58,508 nt of DNA from a bacterium C-53 (GCA_003612525.1 RAZD01000023.1:1-58508); one strand, 5' to 3'. Shown: positions 18,285-28,591, counted from the first letter of the stretch. Translations and numbers: made by a program. Notes: generated by a model not told the origin, from the sequence alone.

Positions 18285-19124
18285 TTATTTAACTGCTCCG
18301 TTTACAACACCGTTCAGAATCTGTTTCTGACAGATTATATAGAAAATAAGAATCGGAATTAACGCAAGCAGATAGGATGCAAATGCCAGATTATAATTCG
18401 TTCCAAACTGTGACTGGAAGTTAAGCTGTGCAAGCGGCAGCGTATTCTGCTCGGAACCTGCCATAATTACAAGCGGCGTCATAACATCGTTCCATACAGA
18501 CAGCGCTGTCAGAACTGCAACTGTTGCATGCATTGGCTTCATGATCGGAAAGATAATCTTCCAGTACGTTCTCCATGTCGAAGCTCCGTCAACTCTTGCT
18601 GCTTCCTCAAGAGCCATCGGTATATTCACAAGATAGCCCGAATATAAAAGGACATTCATTGGCATATAGAATACCACATATAAGAGAATAACGCCAACCC
18701 AATTTGCAAGTCCCATCTCTGCTGTCTGTTTTGCCAGAGGCATCATCAGGATTGCGAAAGGAACAAACATACCGCTTACAATAAACAAATATACAAAACT
18801 GTAGAATTTGCTTTTTGCCTTATTTCTTCCAAGTGCATACCCCATCAGAGAGTGGATCGCTATCGATACCACAACCGTAAGCAGCGTGATCAGAAGACTG
18901 TTGCCAAGAGAATGCCAGAAATCCGTAACCTTCATAGCTTCTCTGAAATTGCTGAAACTCCATGTCTGTGGGAGTGATAAAATACCGCCAATGCTGTTTG
19001 TCATTTCAGACGGCTGTTTGAACGCGATTACAACTGTCAGATACAACGGAAAAATAATCGTAGAAAGTCCAAGTATCAATATTATCATCGCTGCCGTATT
19101 TGTTTTTTTCGGTGCGTCTGTCAT
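18285..19124 (-). CDS. ABC sugar transporter permease (MsmG/MalG type)
   Basis: This is a six-helix inner-membrane permease of the carbohydrate-uptake-1 family with the EAA loop EEAARVDGASTWRTYWKIIFPIMKP, where the missing ATPase docks. No ATPase gene is in the window, as usual for systems that share MsmK-like ATPases. Its start overlaps the stop of the first permease by 4 nt (ATGA), giving translational coupling. Substrate inferred from context: alpha-galactosides. Confidence 0.93.
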   Translation of the reverse strand: MTDAPKKTNTAAMIILILGLSTIIFPLYLTVVIAFKQPSEMTNSIGGILSLPQTWSFSNFREAMKVTDFWHSLGNSLLITLLTVVVSIAIHSLMGYALGRNKAKSKFYSFVYLFIVSGMFVPFAILMMPLAKQTAEMGLANWVGVILLYVVFYMPMNVLLYSGYLVNIPMALEEAARVDGASTWRTYWKIIFPIMKPMHATVAVLTALSVWNDVMTPLVIMAGSEQNTLPLAQLNFQSQFGTNYNLAFASYLLALIPILIFYIICQKQILNGVVNGAVK

Positions 19125-19987
19125 AACTGTTCCTCCTTACTACCTGAAAATTTCATCTGTGCCACAGAAACCACTACAATTACGATAAAGAAGACTACCG
19201 CATTCGCACTCTGGAATCCAAACTGTCCGCCTGACATACCGTTATTATAAATCAGGTAGGAAATAGATTCCGTACTCTGTGCAGGACCACCTTTTGTCAA
19301 AGCCATGATCTGATCAAATACCATCAAAAAGTTCTTCACGCAGAGCACCATATTGATGGAAAAGAACGGAATAATCAGTGGGAATGTCAGGTAGCGGAAC
19401 CGCTTCCATCCGGTCGCTCCGTCAAGCCCGCCCGCTTCATACACATCTTCCGGCACTGTCTGCAAACCGGAGATATAAATAATCGTATTCATTGCAATCG
19501 CCTGCCATGCACATACAACCATAATTCCAATCCATGCAGCGCCCGGATTGGACAGAATACTTGTGCTTAACGCATCAATTCCAATCGCGCTTGCCATTGC
19601 CGGAAGAATATAGGTGAAAAAGTAGTTGAAAATATAACCGACTACAAGCGCTCCTAATATATTCGGAAGGAAGTAAGCGCCCCGGAAGAAGCTCTTCGCC
19701 CGTATTTTGCTGTTCAAAGCCAGAGCCAGAAGCAGACTTATAACATTTACTACCACAGTCGTTACAATAGCCAGTTTAAATGTAAACCAATAGGATTTTC
19801 CGACACGTGCATCCGTAAACAAATCCGCATAGTTACGGAAGCCAACCCAGTCGTATGTACCAAATCCCTTAAAGTTTGTAAAGCTGTATATCACACCGCG
19901 AATCAGCGGAATGGTATTAAAGCAGACAAACAATGCAAGAATCGGAATTGTGATCATTAAAAATGTTCGTTTTCTCTCATTCTTCAT
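19121..19987 (-). CDS. ABC sugar transporter permease (MsmF/MalF type)
   Basis: Partner permease: N-terminal membrane helix (FLMITIPILALFVCFNTIPL) and the EAA motif VYEAGGLDGATGWKRFRYLTFPLI about 90 residues from the end. It lies 18 bp after the binding-protein gene and overlaps the MsmG-like gene. It forms the heterodimeric channel of the importer. Confidence 0.93.
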   Translation of the reverse strand: MKNERKRTFLMITIPILALFVCFNTIPLIRGVIYSFTNFKGFGTYDWVGFRNYADLFTDARVGKSYWFTFKLAIVTTVVVNVISLLLALALNSKIRAKSFFRGAYFLPNILGALVVGYIFNYFFTYILPAMASAIGIDALSTSILSNPGAAWIGIMVVCAWQAIAMNTIIYISGLQTVPEDVYEAGGLDGATGWKRFRYLTFPLIIPFFSINMVLCVKNFLMVFDQIMALTKGGPAQSTESISYLIYNNGMSGGQFGFQSANAVVFFIVIVVVSVAQMKFSGSKEEQL

Positions 19988-20005
19988 TTCTTCCTCTCTC
20001 CTTTC

Positions 20006-21292
20006 CTAATTCGCGTTTCCATGTTGTTTCTCATATTCCTGTACCATACGGATGATATCTCTGTTATACCTCTGCCAGTCCGTATCAAATTTTGTCAGGA
20101 ATGCATCCACATCCTTCTGGAGAAGGAATGTCTGAATCTGTGCATCCACTGCCATTTCAGACGGATAATAATGATCCTGATAATCTGTCATATTCCCTTC
20201 TGCAATAAAATCGCTCATGCCATCCAGAATAGATGGAAGCGTGAAGTCGCCTTCCTTACAGGGAATCGCTGTCTGTGCATCAATATATTTCTGGATATTC
20301 TCATCCGCATAAAGGAAATCCAATACCTCATACGCCGCCTCTTTATTCTTGCAGTCCGCCATTACACAGAACTGAAGGTCAATACCTGAGTTCAACGTAT
20401 TGCCGTTGCTGTCATCACTCGCCGGCATTACAAACGAATCGATATTCAATTCCGGATTTACTGACAAAATCTGCGGAGCCGCATAGCTTCCGATCGGATA
20501 CATTGCAGACTCTCCTCTCGCAAATGCGGTACATGCATCATTGTAGGCAAATGCAAACGGGTCTTCCGGTCCATATTGCAGAAGCTCCAGATATTTTTCG
20601 GATACTTCACGATATTCCTTTGCAAATGTCGTCTGGCCTTTATTTACCTGTTTTGCGGTATCTGCCGGTGCAAGATCGACTGCCATAGCATTCCACGGTG
20701 CAAGACACGTCCAGGTATCCTTGAAACCGAAGTAAAATGGGAGAATCCCCTCAGACTGTATCTGTGCACAGAGTGCATTCAGTTCGTCCCAGTTCGTCGG
20801 AATCTGCCATCCATGCTCCTCAAACATATCACGGTTGTAAAGAACGCCTGCGGCATTCGCCACATAAGGCACCGCGAAAGTTCCGTCTACCGGTACAAGT
20901 TCAAGCGCTTCATCAATATCCCGGTATGCCTGTTTAATCTGGTTTAAACCTTCATAATCAGAAACATCCGCAAGAATTTCCGCATCCACAAAATAGGAAT
21001 AGTTAATATCACCGCCGATTCCTATGATATCCGGATAGTCTTCCCTGATGAACCGTGTCTTCAAAATTGTCATCGCATCATTCGGGGAACTGATCTTCAG
21101 CCGGATATTATCATGTGTTGCATTGAATTCATCCTGTACCGTAGTGAAATAATTTGCTGCTTCCGGCTTATACTGGACTATTTCAATCTCGATCTTTCCA
21201 CTATTGTCAGAAGCTGTGCACCCAGAGAGCATGAAAAATGCCGCAATCAAGCATAATGCTGCTCCCAGGTATTTTTTTCTCTTTCCTTTCAT
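20006..21292 (-). CDS. Extracellular sugar-binding lipoprotein (MsmE type)
   Basis: A signal peptide with lipobox (hydrophobic stretch then LSGC; Cys about residue 25) anchors the mature protein to the outer face of the membrane. The body matches family-1 solute-binding proteins (QYKPEAANYFTTVQDEFNATHDNI...; WNAMAVD; YPIGSYAAP). It is the first gene of the operon and probably the most expressed. It delivers alpha-galactosides, with specificity inferred only from the adjoining GH36 enzyme. Confidence 0.93.
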   Translation of the reverse strand: MKGKRKKYLGAALCLIAAFFMLSGCTASDNSGKIEIEIVQYKPEAANYFTTVQDEFNATHDNIRLKISSPNDAMTILKTRFIREDYPDIIGIGGDINYSYFVDAEILADVSDYEGLNQIKQAYRDIDEALELVPVDGTFAVPYVANAAGVLYNRDMFEEHGWQIPTNWDELNALCAQIQSEGILPFYFGFKDTWTCLAPWNAMAVDLAPADTAKQVNKGQTTFAKEYREVSEKYLELLQYGPEDPFAFAYNDACTAFARGESAMYPIGSYAAPQILSVNPELNIDSFVMPASDDSNGNTLNSGIDLQFCVMADCKNKEAAYEVLDFLYADENIQKYIDAQTAIPCKEGDFTLPSILDGMSDFIAEGNMTDYQDHYYPSEMAVDAQIQTFLLQKDVDAFLTKFDTDWQRYNRDIIRMVQEYEKQHGNAN

Positions 21293-21323
21293 AGAAAATC
21301 TCCTTCCTCTCTTTAGTAACTGT

Positions 21324-21352
21324 ATTGTAACATACCTTAATGCTACTGGAAA
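21324..21352 (-). promoter_or_regulatory. Probable promoter of the sugar-uptake operon
   Basis: Read leftward: TTTCCA, a 17-nt spacer, then TACAAT preceded by a TG (extended -10), about 35 bp upstream of the binding-protein gene. The 200-bp divergent region is shared with the AraC-type regulator, its likely controller. Confidence 0.45.
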
Positions 21353-21493
21353 TAGCGATATTTAAGGTGTTTTATCTCTTTTTGCGATTTTTACATTAAT
21401 ATGTTGAAGTCATAACGCATTATGGTATATAATACTATCCGTGATATAGACCATATGGAAAACCATCCCAAAATCGGAAATGCGAGGTACACT

Positions 21494-22366
21494 ATGAGCG
21501 AAGTTATCTTCTCTGTTTTTCCAAGTGAAAACTTTATTGATCTCGGTTTATACCAGTTTGGATGGGAGCAATGCGACCCGTCCCACTCATTTGGTCCTGC
21601 TTCCAGAAACCATTATCTGTTCCATCTGTGTCTCTCCGGCACCGGCACTCTGTTCGCCCATAATACAAACGGCGAGACGGTTTCCTATCAGGTAAAAAGC
21701 GGACAGGGGTTCATGATATTTCCTAACCAGATCTGCACCTATATTGCAGACAGTGAAATCCCCTGGGAATACGTGTGGATTGAATTTGACGGGCTGCGCG
21801 CCAAGGAGACGGTTGAGCTGACCGGAATCACTCAAAATAATCCCATCTATAAAGCGCGCTATAAAGATATTGCAGAAACCATGAAATCAGAAATGATGTA
21901 TATTATAAATCATAAAGATGCATCGCCGTTTCATCTGATCGGCCACCTTTATTTGTTTATTGACAGTTTTGTCCGCTCGGCTTCCTCTGCACAGCTTGGA
22001 AAAGGAAACAGTCTGCGAGACTTCTATATTAAGGAAGCTTTTGCCTTTATTGAACAGAATTTCCAAAACAATATTACTGTTGAGGATATTGCCGCATCCT
22101 GCGGACTGAACCGAAGTTATTTCGGAAAAATTTTTCATGAAAATATGGGGAAGACCCCGCAAGAGTTCCTTATTTCCTACCGTATGTCAAAAGCAGCGCA
22201 GCTTCTAAAGCTGACCGGATTATCCATTGCAGACATCGGTAACGCAACCGGCTATCCAAACCAGCTGCACTTCTCAAGAGCATTTAAAAATGTATATGGC
22301 ATTTCACCGAGGCAGTGGCGCAACGAAAATGGCGGACGCCCTTCTGTACGCACACATGATCTTTAA
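21494..22366 (+). CDS. AraC-family regulator of the alpha-galactoside operon
   Basis: The N-terminal cupin-like sensor domain (HYLFHLCLSGTGTLFAH...GQGFMIFPNQ) is followed by a C-terminal double helix-turn-helix (VEDIAASCGLNRSYFGKIFHENMGKTPQEFL...IADIGNATGYPNQLHFSRAFKNVYGISPRQWR). It matches MsmR/RafR activators of raffinose genes. The start at 21494 is chosen for the GAGGT ribosome binding site 6 nt upstream; a longer frame from 21422 has none. It is divergent from the importer operon, so it probably activates it in response to an alpha-galactoside. Confidence 0.92.
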   Translation: MSEVIFSVFPSENFIDLGLYQFGWEQCDPSHSFGPASRNHYLFHLCLSGTGTLFAHNTNGETVSYQVKSGQGFMIFPNQICTYIADSEIPWEYVWIEFDGLRAKETVELTGITQNNPIYKARYKDIAETMKSEMMYIINHKDASPFHLIGHLYLFIDSFVRSASSAQLGKGNSLRDFYIKEAFAFIEQNFQNNITVEDIAASCGLNRSYFGKIFHENMGKTPQEFLISYRMSKAAQLLKLTGLSIADIGNATGYPNQLHFSRAFKNVYGISPRQWRNENGGRPSVRTHDL

Positions 22367-22371
22367 TTAAA

Positions 22372-22411
22372 AAGACGCCTTTCCGGTTGTCAGTAACCGG
22401 AAAGGCGTCTT
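22372..22411. terminator. Bidirectional terminator between araC and the DUF6033 gene
   Basis: A perfect 17-bp stem (starting AAGACGCC, ending GGCGTCTT) with a 6-nt loop has T-rich sequence on the right and A-rich on the left, serving two converging genes. Confidence 0.9.
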
Positions 22412-22424
22412 CTGTTTTTTCATA

Positions 22425-23087
22425 TTATATGCTGAAATCAAATTTACTTGCCGCTACAGTGGTTTTCTCTTCCTTAATATTATTCCAGTCCACTGCACGG
22501 ATTTTCTCAATCAACTCCTCCACAGATTCCGCACGCACTCTTGTCCTTTTCTTCTTCTCTTCCTGTGCAGCCTGCTCTTTCTTCGCTTCCCTTGACTCTT
22601 CAATGCGTTCTTTCTGCTGCGCACTTCCCTTCTCAAGTTCCGCAAAATAGGATACCTTGCCGTCTTTGCCGATTGAAACGCCCATATAAGCGACATCATC
22701 TTTCTTATCGCCCAACTGGTCCTGCATATCGGAAAGTTTTCCGACTGCCTCATCAATCAGATTCAGATTCTTTTCCTTCAAATCCTCATCCTGAGCCATC
22801 TCCTCAAGCTCTTCCGGGTCAATCAGAACGCCGAATGACTTCGTTCCCTTTGCCAGATAAGCAGTTGCCTCTTCTTCTGTCTCATATCTGCCCACCATAA
22901 TATCCATATCGCCGTACTTTTTCTGAATCTCTTTTAAGAGCTTCTTCGCCGCACTGCTCAGCTGCACCGGATTCTTCTCCGTCTTATCCGTCTTCTTCTC
23001 CTCTACACTGTTCTTCTCCTTGCGTTCCTGAAGCGTATTCTGATAAAAACTTGACTGATAAGCACCAAATCCTGAAATTGTATTCAT
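22425..23087 (-). CDS. DUF6033 family protein
   Basis: This 220-aa highly charged protein starts MNTISGFGAYQSSFYQN and has the conserved-looking block LSSAAKKLLKEIQKKYGDMDIMVGRYETEEEA, then a Glu/Lys-rich helical C-terminal region. It lacks a signal peptide or membrane segments. I recognise the style of the Clostridia-restricted DUF6033 family; function is unknown. Monocistronic by position. Confidence 0.8.
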   Translation of the reverse strand: MNTISGFGAYQSSFYQNTLQERKEKNSVEEKKTDKTEKNPVQLSSAAKKLLKEIQKKYGDMDIMVGRYETEEEATAYLAKGTKSFGVLIDPEELEEMAQDEDLKEKNLNLIDEAVGKLSDMQDQLGDKKDDVAYMGVSIGKDGKVSYFAELEKGSAQQKERIEESREAKKEQAAQEEKKKRTRVRAESVEELIEKIRAVDWNNIKEEKTTVAASKFDFSI

Positions 23088-23180
23088 TGTTTCGCCCTCC
23101 TTAGCACAACAATAATTGGTAATTCCCTTTACTTAATTAATATATCGTCAGACTACAGGAAAACTTAACCTCTTTGTCCA

Positions 23181-24230
23181 CTATTCTATCGAAAGTTTCA
23201 TATCGCCGAACTGAATCCACCCCTTTTTCCTCATAAACCCGGAAAATGTAAGCGTAAACACAGCCGGAAGAATAAAATGCATCAAAAGAATCTGAATCAT
23301 CGCCGCTGCGGAACTCATGGATAAAGTCATTGTCTGGTATGCGGCAATCTGTCCGACAAATCCGGCGGAACCCATACCCGAACCGACGGGCGTACTCTGC
23401 ATTTTCAAAACCGCCGATGCCACAGGCCCCAGAACCGCACTCGAAGCAATCGGCGGAACCCAGATTAGGGGCTTCTTCACAATATTCGGAATCTGGAGCA
23501 TGGAGGTTCCGACCCCCTGCGCAATCAAACCACCCACTTTATTTTCACGGTAACTTGCCACGGCAAATCCTACCATCTGACAACAGCACCCGACTGTCGC
23601 CGCCCCTGCCGCAAGACCCGTAATCCCCATAGAAATTCCAATCGCCGCCGAACTGATCGGAAGCGTCAGAATCACTCCCATCAGCACAGACACCACTACG
23701 CCGCCGATCACGGGATGCATCTCCACATTGAAATTGACCATCGCACCTACCCATGTCATAAATGCGGTAATTGGCGGTCCGGCAACAATTCCGGCAAATG
23801 CCCCTGTACAAATCGACACAAACGGGGTCAGGATAATGTCAATCTGTGTCTTCCCGGCAATCAGTCTGCCTGCTTCAATTGCCACAAGCGCCGCAATAAA
23901 TGCGCCCAGCGGTTCGCCCGGTTTTCCAAGCGCATAACTTTCCAATGATGTTACCGCCGGAAATGCGCCGATCATACCTGATACAGCGGCAGAAACCGTC
24001 ACGAGCGGCCCCTGTCTGAACTTACAGGCCACGCCTACGCCAATCCCGGCTCCTGTCATTGTCTTTGCAGCATTTGCAACTGCCGTAATATAAGCGCCGG
24101 CCACACCGCCGATCAATGTCCCGGCCTGCGCAAGAATCGTTCCAATAATCAATGTCGAGAACAATCCCAGCGCCATTCCCGACAGGCCGTCAATAAATAT
24201 CTCTCTCAAAATCCTCTTACACTTTTCCAT
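23181..24230 (-). CDS. PfoR/EIIC-like polytopic membrane protein
   Basis: This 349-aa hydrophobic protein has about nine predicted helices rich in Gly/Ala (GAGIGVGVACKFRQGPLVTVSAAVSGMIGAFPA; VGCCCQMVGFAVASYRENKVGGLIAQGVGTSMLQIPN). It matches the PTS_EIIC_2 family first named for Clostridium perfringens PfoR. No EIIA or EIIB partner is nearby, so it may not be a working PTS; transport substrate is unknown. Confidence 0.85.
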   Translation of the reverse strand: MEKCKRILREIFIDGLSGMALGLFSTLIIGTILAQAGTLIGGVAGAYITAVANAAKTMTGAGIGVGVACKFRQGPLVTVSAAVSGMIGAFPAVTSLESYALGKPGEPLGAFIAALVAIEAGRLIAGKTQIDIILTPFVSICTGAFAGIVAGPPITAFMTWVGAMVNFNVEMHPVIGGVVVSVLMGVILTLPISSAAIGISMGITGLAAGAATVGCCCQMVGFAVASYRENKVGGLIAQGVGTSMLQIPNIVKKPLIWVPPIASSAVLGPVASAVLKMQSTPVGSGMGSAGFVGQIAAYQTMTLSMSSAAAMIQILLMHFILPAVFTLTFSGFMRKKGWIQFGDMKLSIE

Positions 24231-24319
24231 ATCCTTATGTACCTTTCACTTCACTGTATATACTTCTGTCTTGTCAGTGACACTATACACTCGCCTATGG
24301 AAAAAGTCAATAAAATGTT

Positions 24320-26410
24320 TTATTTATTCATCGTAAAACGCAGAGAATACCTGACAGATACCGTATTCTCTTCCGACGTTTCTTTTAAATACACTCTCAC
24401 CCGGTTCTTTTCCCCTTTCTCAACAGTCAGTTCCGTTCCATCTGCATCCAAAGCATAATATCCCGGATAATACAGAAGCGGCAAATCCACATAAGTTTCT
24501 TCCGCTCCATCCGTTTTATAAGAAAAGCTGACTTTTGTTCCGTTTTTTTCATAGTTTACGATTTCCGCATTTGACGGCCACGGTTTCACGTCTGCAAACA
24601 ACTCTTCCGTTGTTTCAAGCGGCCAGTATTCCGGTAGTCTGCAATCGGAAAATCCTCCGTCATATTTTGTAACATATACCTCCTGTGTCGCATACTCATC
24701 CATAATATCGGCAGCGCTGATTAGTCCAATCACAAGTATTATGAGAAAAAGCTCCCTCCGATACTGATTCAGCATATCGGTCTTCGCAATCGCAAGGCCA
24801 CACGTCACAGCAAGCAGTACGGACACAATTCCCAGAAACCGGAACGTAAACTGAATCGTGCTCAAAAGTTCTCTCACAATCTGTATATGTGCAAGTCCCT
24901 TCCAGGGAAATAATGTCGATGCGCAGAAAAGCAATACTCCGCAAATACATGTCAATATCACAATAAATGTATGCGTACAGTCTCTGTTAATCCCGTCTCT
25001 CTTTTTATAGCACATCAGATACAGAATCAAAATCAAGATTGTGATTCCGCCTATAATGCCAATCGACAATGAGAGTTCATCATGAATTCCATAAGAGAGA
25101 TGCTGTGTATGGGCGGATGATGCCTTCGTCATAAGAAACTGTCCCGGGTAAACTGCATCCTCATAAAAATCTTCATTTAATATCGTGCTGACACCCATTG
25201 CTGCCTCGGAAAATCGAATCAGGGCTATAAAAAAGCCGCCGTTTATAACACAGAAAAGGCAAAGCGCCTTGATCAGCGACAGATACCGCTTATCATCAAA
25301 TATATACTTAAACAGCATAACCCCCATTCCCACAGAAAGAAGCGCCACCATCAGACAGCTTAGCATATGTGACTGAAGAATCCCCGTATAGCCAATCGCA
25401 AGTATGTACCATTTCTTTTTTTCTCCCAGAAAAATATGATAAATGCCTGCGACCACAAGCGGCAGAAACACCATCGCAATCACTTCACCAAGCGCCCCTC
25501 TGAAATAAAGGTTACACAGACGGTAAGGCGCCAGCATGTACAAAATCGTCGCAACTAAAGCCGGGTAGCCCATCTTCGTGATTGATTTTACAGAAAAGTA
25601 CGTAACAACTGCGGTTGACAGATTAATCAGGATCAGAAGAAGCTGATAACTTGTCACCATAGATACATTAAAAATTCTTAATATCGCCGGAAAATAAAGA
25701 AAAAGATTCGGATACAGAAATCCCAGAAGGCCATACCCGTTATTGCACTCAGGATAGATGACTGCCAGCCACTGACCGTCCAGAATCGCTGACTTTACAC
25801 CTTCTATCCGCATCAAATGCACACTTAAATCGTGACTGTACACAAGATAACCGGTAAACAGCGGGTAGCTTGTAAATATAATCAGGCCAACGCCAAGCAG
25901 AAACACGGTCTGTGTTCTCTTGTCCGCTTTCTTGACCACACCATACTGCGCCAACAGAAAGTAGATCAGAGCCAGAATCAAAAATGCCCCTGCAACATAT
26001 GCAGCATCGTAGATCAACGGCTTTTCACCAAAAATTTCATAATTATATATTTCAAGATCATCCTCTTTGATATCAGGGAATTCAAAATGAAAAAGATCCG
26101 TATCCTTTTCAATCGTTACAAAACTTTCATGATATATATCATCCTTTGTAAGAATTCCTTCTTCAACGCACCTTTGTCCTGCACATATGTTCACTGTCGT
26201 ATCTTTTTTCACATTATAATTCAAAACAATGCGGTATCTGCCTTTCGGAACAGACAATTTCTTTGTGTGGTATGTACCGCTTTCATATTCAGATTCCTGC
26301 AGATCAACCTCTGTAAAAATATGATATTTCTCATTTGGAAGATTGAGCAGCAGCAAAACTGCAATCAATCCCGCAATCAGCCAGTAAAATACCGCCGTTT
26401 TTTTGTTCAT
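24320..26410 (-). CDS. GT-C-like multi-pass membrane protein (PTPS-related/YfhO-like)
   Basis: Architecture: one N-terminal helix, a ~110-residue extracytoplasmic beta domain, then about 11 membrane helices and a ~120-residue C-terminal beta domain. The loop after the third helix has YSHDLSVHLMRIEGVK...QWLAVIYPECNNGYGLLGFLYP, which is characteristic of the 6-pyruvoyl-tetrahydropterin-synthase-related membrane family, whose fold resembles GT-C glycosyltransferases. A role in transferring a sugar to a cell-surface polymer is the likely function, but acceptor and donor are unknown. Monocistronic. Confidence 0.75.
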   Translation of the reverse strand: MNKKTAVFYWLIAGLIAVLLLLNLPNEKYHIFTEVDLQESEYESGTYHTKKLSVPKGRYRIVLNYNVKKDTTVNICAGQRCVEEGILTKDDIYHESFVTIEKDTDLFHFEFPDIKEDDLEIYNYEIFGEKPLIYDAAYVAGAFLILALIYFLLAQYGVVKKADKRTQTVFLLGVGLIIFTSYPLFTGYLVYSHDLSVHLMRIEGVKSAILDGQWLAVIYPECNNGYGLLGFLYPNLFLYFPAILRIFNVSMVTSYQLLLILINLSTAVVTYFSVKSITKMGYPALVATILYMLAPYRLCNLYFRGALGEVIAMVFLPLVVAGIYHIFLGEKKKWYILAIGYTGILQSHMLSCLMVALLSVGMGVMLFKYIFDDKRYLSLIKALCLFCVINGGFFIALIRFSEAAMGVSTILNEDFYEDAVYPGQFLMTKASSAHTQHLSYGIHDELSLSIGIIGGITILILILYLMCYKKRDGINRDCTHTFIVILTCICGVLLFCASTLFPWKGLAHIQIVRELLSTIQFTFRFLGIVSVLLAVTCGLAIAKTDMLNQYRRELFLIILVIGLISAADIMDEYATQEVYVTKYDGGFSDCRLPEYWPLETTEELFADVKPWPSNAEIVNYEKNGTKVSFSYKTDGAEETYVDLPLLYYPGYYALDADGTELTVEKGEKNRVRVYLKETSEENTVSVRYSLRFTMNK

Positions 26411-26551
26411 ACAATAACCGTACCTTTCTTTTTGCCTGAATTCTATGATCTATTTTCATTCAAAAAATATTATTTATCCATCATAGCACAGAAAATATGG
26501 ATATATCATGAAGATTCTATTAAATTATCCGAGTGTTTTTATGAGCATAAA

Positions 26552-26580
26552 CAGACCGGACTGCAAATTCCAGCCCGGTC
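26552..26580. terminator. Hairpin downstream of the DUF4234 gene
   Basis: AGACCGG-aCTG and CCAG-cCCGGTCT form a GC-rich interrupted stem. T-rich sequence follows on the plus side, and a weaker one on the minus side, where the DUF4234 transcript would need it. Confidence 0.45.
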
Positions 26581-26608
26581 TCCGTATTTTTATGTATTTT
26601 ATCGACAA

Positions 26609-26953
26609 TTATGCAAGCTGATTCAGCTCATTCTGCATTAACCCATAAGCAACAATTCCAAGCCCAAAGATGCAGAGCAGTAAATATACAATGCTAAGAC
26701 TGCCTGAACCATTACTCATCCCCTTATCGCTCTTTGCTTTTTCAAGCTTCTCTCCCTGCCTGTAAGCCCAGTAAAAGCTATAAATCCCACAGGTAATCAT
26801 TGTGAATAAAAATGCCATTCCGCCTGACGTTCCCTCAACATCCGCCGCGTCATTTACCTCGTTCGTAAGACAAATAAACCAGTAAATCGCGTAAATGCCG
26901 CACGTAATAAGGGAAAATACAATACAAAGCGCTATGTTTCTTTCCTTGATCAT
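26609..26953 (-). CDS. DUF4234 membrane protein
   Basis: This 114-aa protein has three hydrophobic helices and the repeated signature ITCGIYAIYW / ITCGIYSFYW, diagnostic of DUF4234. Between them lies EVNDAADVEGTSGGMAF. Function is unknown; it is a common small inner-membrane protein in gut Firmicutes. Confidence 0.88.
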   Translation of the reverse strand: MIKERNIALCIVFSLITCGIYAIYWFICLTNEVNDAADVEGTSGGMAFLFTMITCGIYSFYWAYRQGEKLEKAKSDKGMSNGSGSLSIVYLLLCIFGLGIVAYGLMQNELNQLA

Positions 26954-27112
26954 AATTTTCTCCTTTATAAAAATTTTATTTATTTAATATATTTTTTAGT
27001 ATATTATACTTTGAATCATATTGCAAGAAAAATGTTACTAACTATATGTATCCGACGATGATGCCGCTGCAAACTCCAGCTCTGTGTCCTGTTAAATCAT
27101 TTTACAACATAT

Positions 27113-28231
27113 TTATTCTTTTTCGTACAATTCTTTCAATTTTATAATTGCAGATCTTTTCATTGAACCATACATACGCTCACCATCTACCAATTTTTTT
27201 ATTTCAGCCAATATTATCCCATTAAAATACACATCTGTACAATTTAATTTCTCTAAATAATCATAAATTTCCTTTGCATTTTTCAGATTTTCTATATAAT
27301 CTATATGATCGTATAAGCAGAATGTACCCTCTGAATCATTCATTGAGATTGGGCGCAGCGCTTCAACTTGTACCTCACGCTTACATAAATGACATTTATG
27401 TTCTTTATTCTCATTTTCCATACCACAGTAACAAACCCATCCAGAGTCACTCTTATATGCTCTGTTCACTGCATCATTTCCATATATTTTCCTTATATCT
27501 GTCAATTGTTCCTGTGTTAAGTCTATTTTTTTATATTGGTCTGCAGCAATCTCAACAATCTCATTTTTTTCCGTAACATATTTCATCATTTGAACAGATA
27601 CAGACTTAATAAGTTTAAAAACGTTATTCTCTAATTTCAAATTGTTATATTCTGTAACAATTTCCTTTTCTTCACTTTCACAAATATCAGCAAACGTCAT
27701 TTCTGGTATTTCTACTATATCGTTGAAGATTGTTTCAATCTTTATTTTTACTTCCAGCCCCTTCACTTTACTGTCAGAATAGTTCTTCCCGTATAATCTC
27801 AGAAACATTTTATCTGTGCTTATTTGATAAACTATAAGACTTTCTAAAATCCTGATTGGAACTGTTGTATTATATTCCATACTGCATACTTTCTTAACCT
27901 CTTTTTCAGGCATTTTTCTTTCAACTTTAACAATTGTCCCACCTACAATCACCGCTATTACATCATTCGTAAATGTTGTATAATCAATGTCAAGCCCTAT
28001 AATAGCATTCCCGCCATTATTTCCTGCCTTTTCCATAAGTTTTTCTTTACCCGCCTTCTCAGCCAGATTTAACTTGTCCTCATAGGCACTGCTTCTGGTA
28101 CCTAATAAATCAGATATAGACGCATCGAATGAACTAAAAATGCCTGTCCCCAATACTACCTGAACGCTTTCATGTCCTAAATAATTTACAATATCGTATC
28201 CTTCAAAATTATATCCAGATGTAATTAACAT
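27113..28231 (-). CDS. YbjQ-domain protein with zinc ribbon
   Basis: The N-terminal ~105 residues follow the YbjQ/DUF74 family (TSGYNFEGYDIVNYLGHESVQVVLGTG...GGNAIIGLDIDYTTF...VIVGGTIVKVE), a small pentamer-forming fold of unclear function. A middle beta-rich domain (130-215) and a zinc ribbon (WVCYCGMENENKEHKCHLC, about 275-293) follow, then a helical tail. The ATG at 28231 is chosen because GGAGGA lies just upstream. It shares YbjQ plus zinc ribbon with the protein at 53752, though the domain order differs. Confidence 0.8.
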   Translation of the reverse strand: MLITSGYNFEGYDIVNYLGHESVQVVLGTGIFSSFDASISDLLGTRSSAYEDKLNLAEKAGKEKLMEKAGNNGGNAIIGLDIDYTTFTNDVIAVIVGGTIVKVERKMPEKEVKKVCSMEYNTTVPIRILESLIVYQISTDKMFLRLYGKNYSDSKVKGLEVKIKIETIFNDIVEIPEMTFADICESEEKEIVTEYNNLKLENNVFKLIKSVSVQMMKYVTEKNEIVEIAADQYKKIDLTQEQLTDIRKIYGNDAVNRAYKSDSGWVCYCGMENENKEHKCHLCKREVQVEALRPISMNDSEGTFCLYDHIDYIENLKNAKEIYDYLEKLNCTDVYFNGIILAEIKKLVDGERMYGSMKRSAIIKLKELYEKE

Positions 28232-28591
28232 ACCGTTTCCTCCCATACATTTTTATAATTTATTGTATCATATTTTATTGCCATAATCCTTAAAAACTGT
28301 TATTAACTTTACCAGATATAAGAACACTATTTTTTCACGATTGTCTGTAATTATTACAGGTTGGCTTTTTTCCAAATAAAAATGTCACAGACCTTGTGTT
28401 CCATTACATTATAGGGCTTCCGCTTTCTTCTTCCCGGCGTTCAGCGGGGTACTGCTGTTCAACGCCACTTCGATTGCCCGCGCCTGTTTGGAGAGGGAAA
28501 CAGCCTGGAAAACTTGCTATTTCCACGCTCTTGGAATTGTGGTAGGATGGAAACAGCAAATAGCAGATACAGATTTGAAAGGATAGCTAAA
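28232..28591. other. Gene-free stretch at the edge of a decayed island
   Basis: No gene is seen. A GC-rich patch (28430-28500) holds GGCGTT...AACGCC as a possible hairpin. Its composition resembles that of the following island fragments rather than the AT-rich gene before it. Confidence 0.4.
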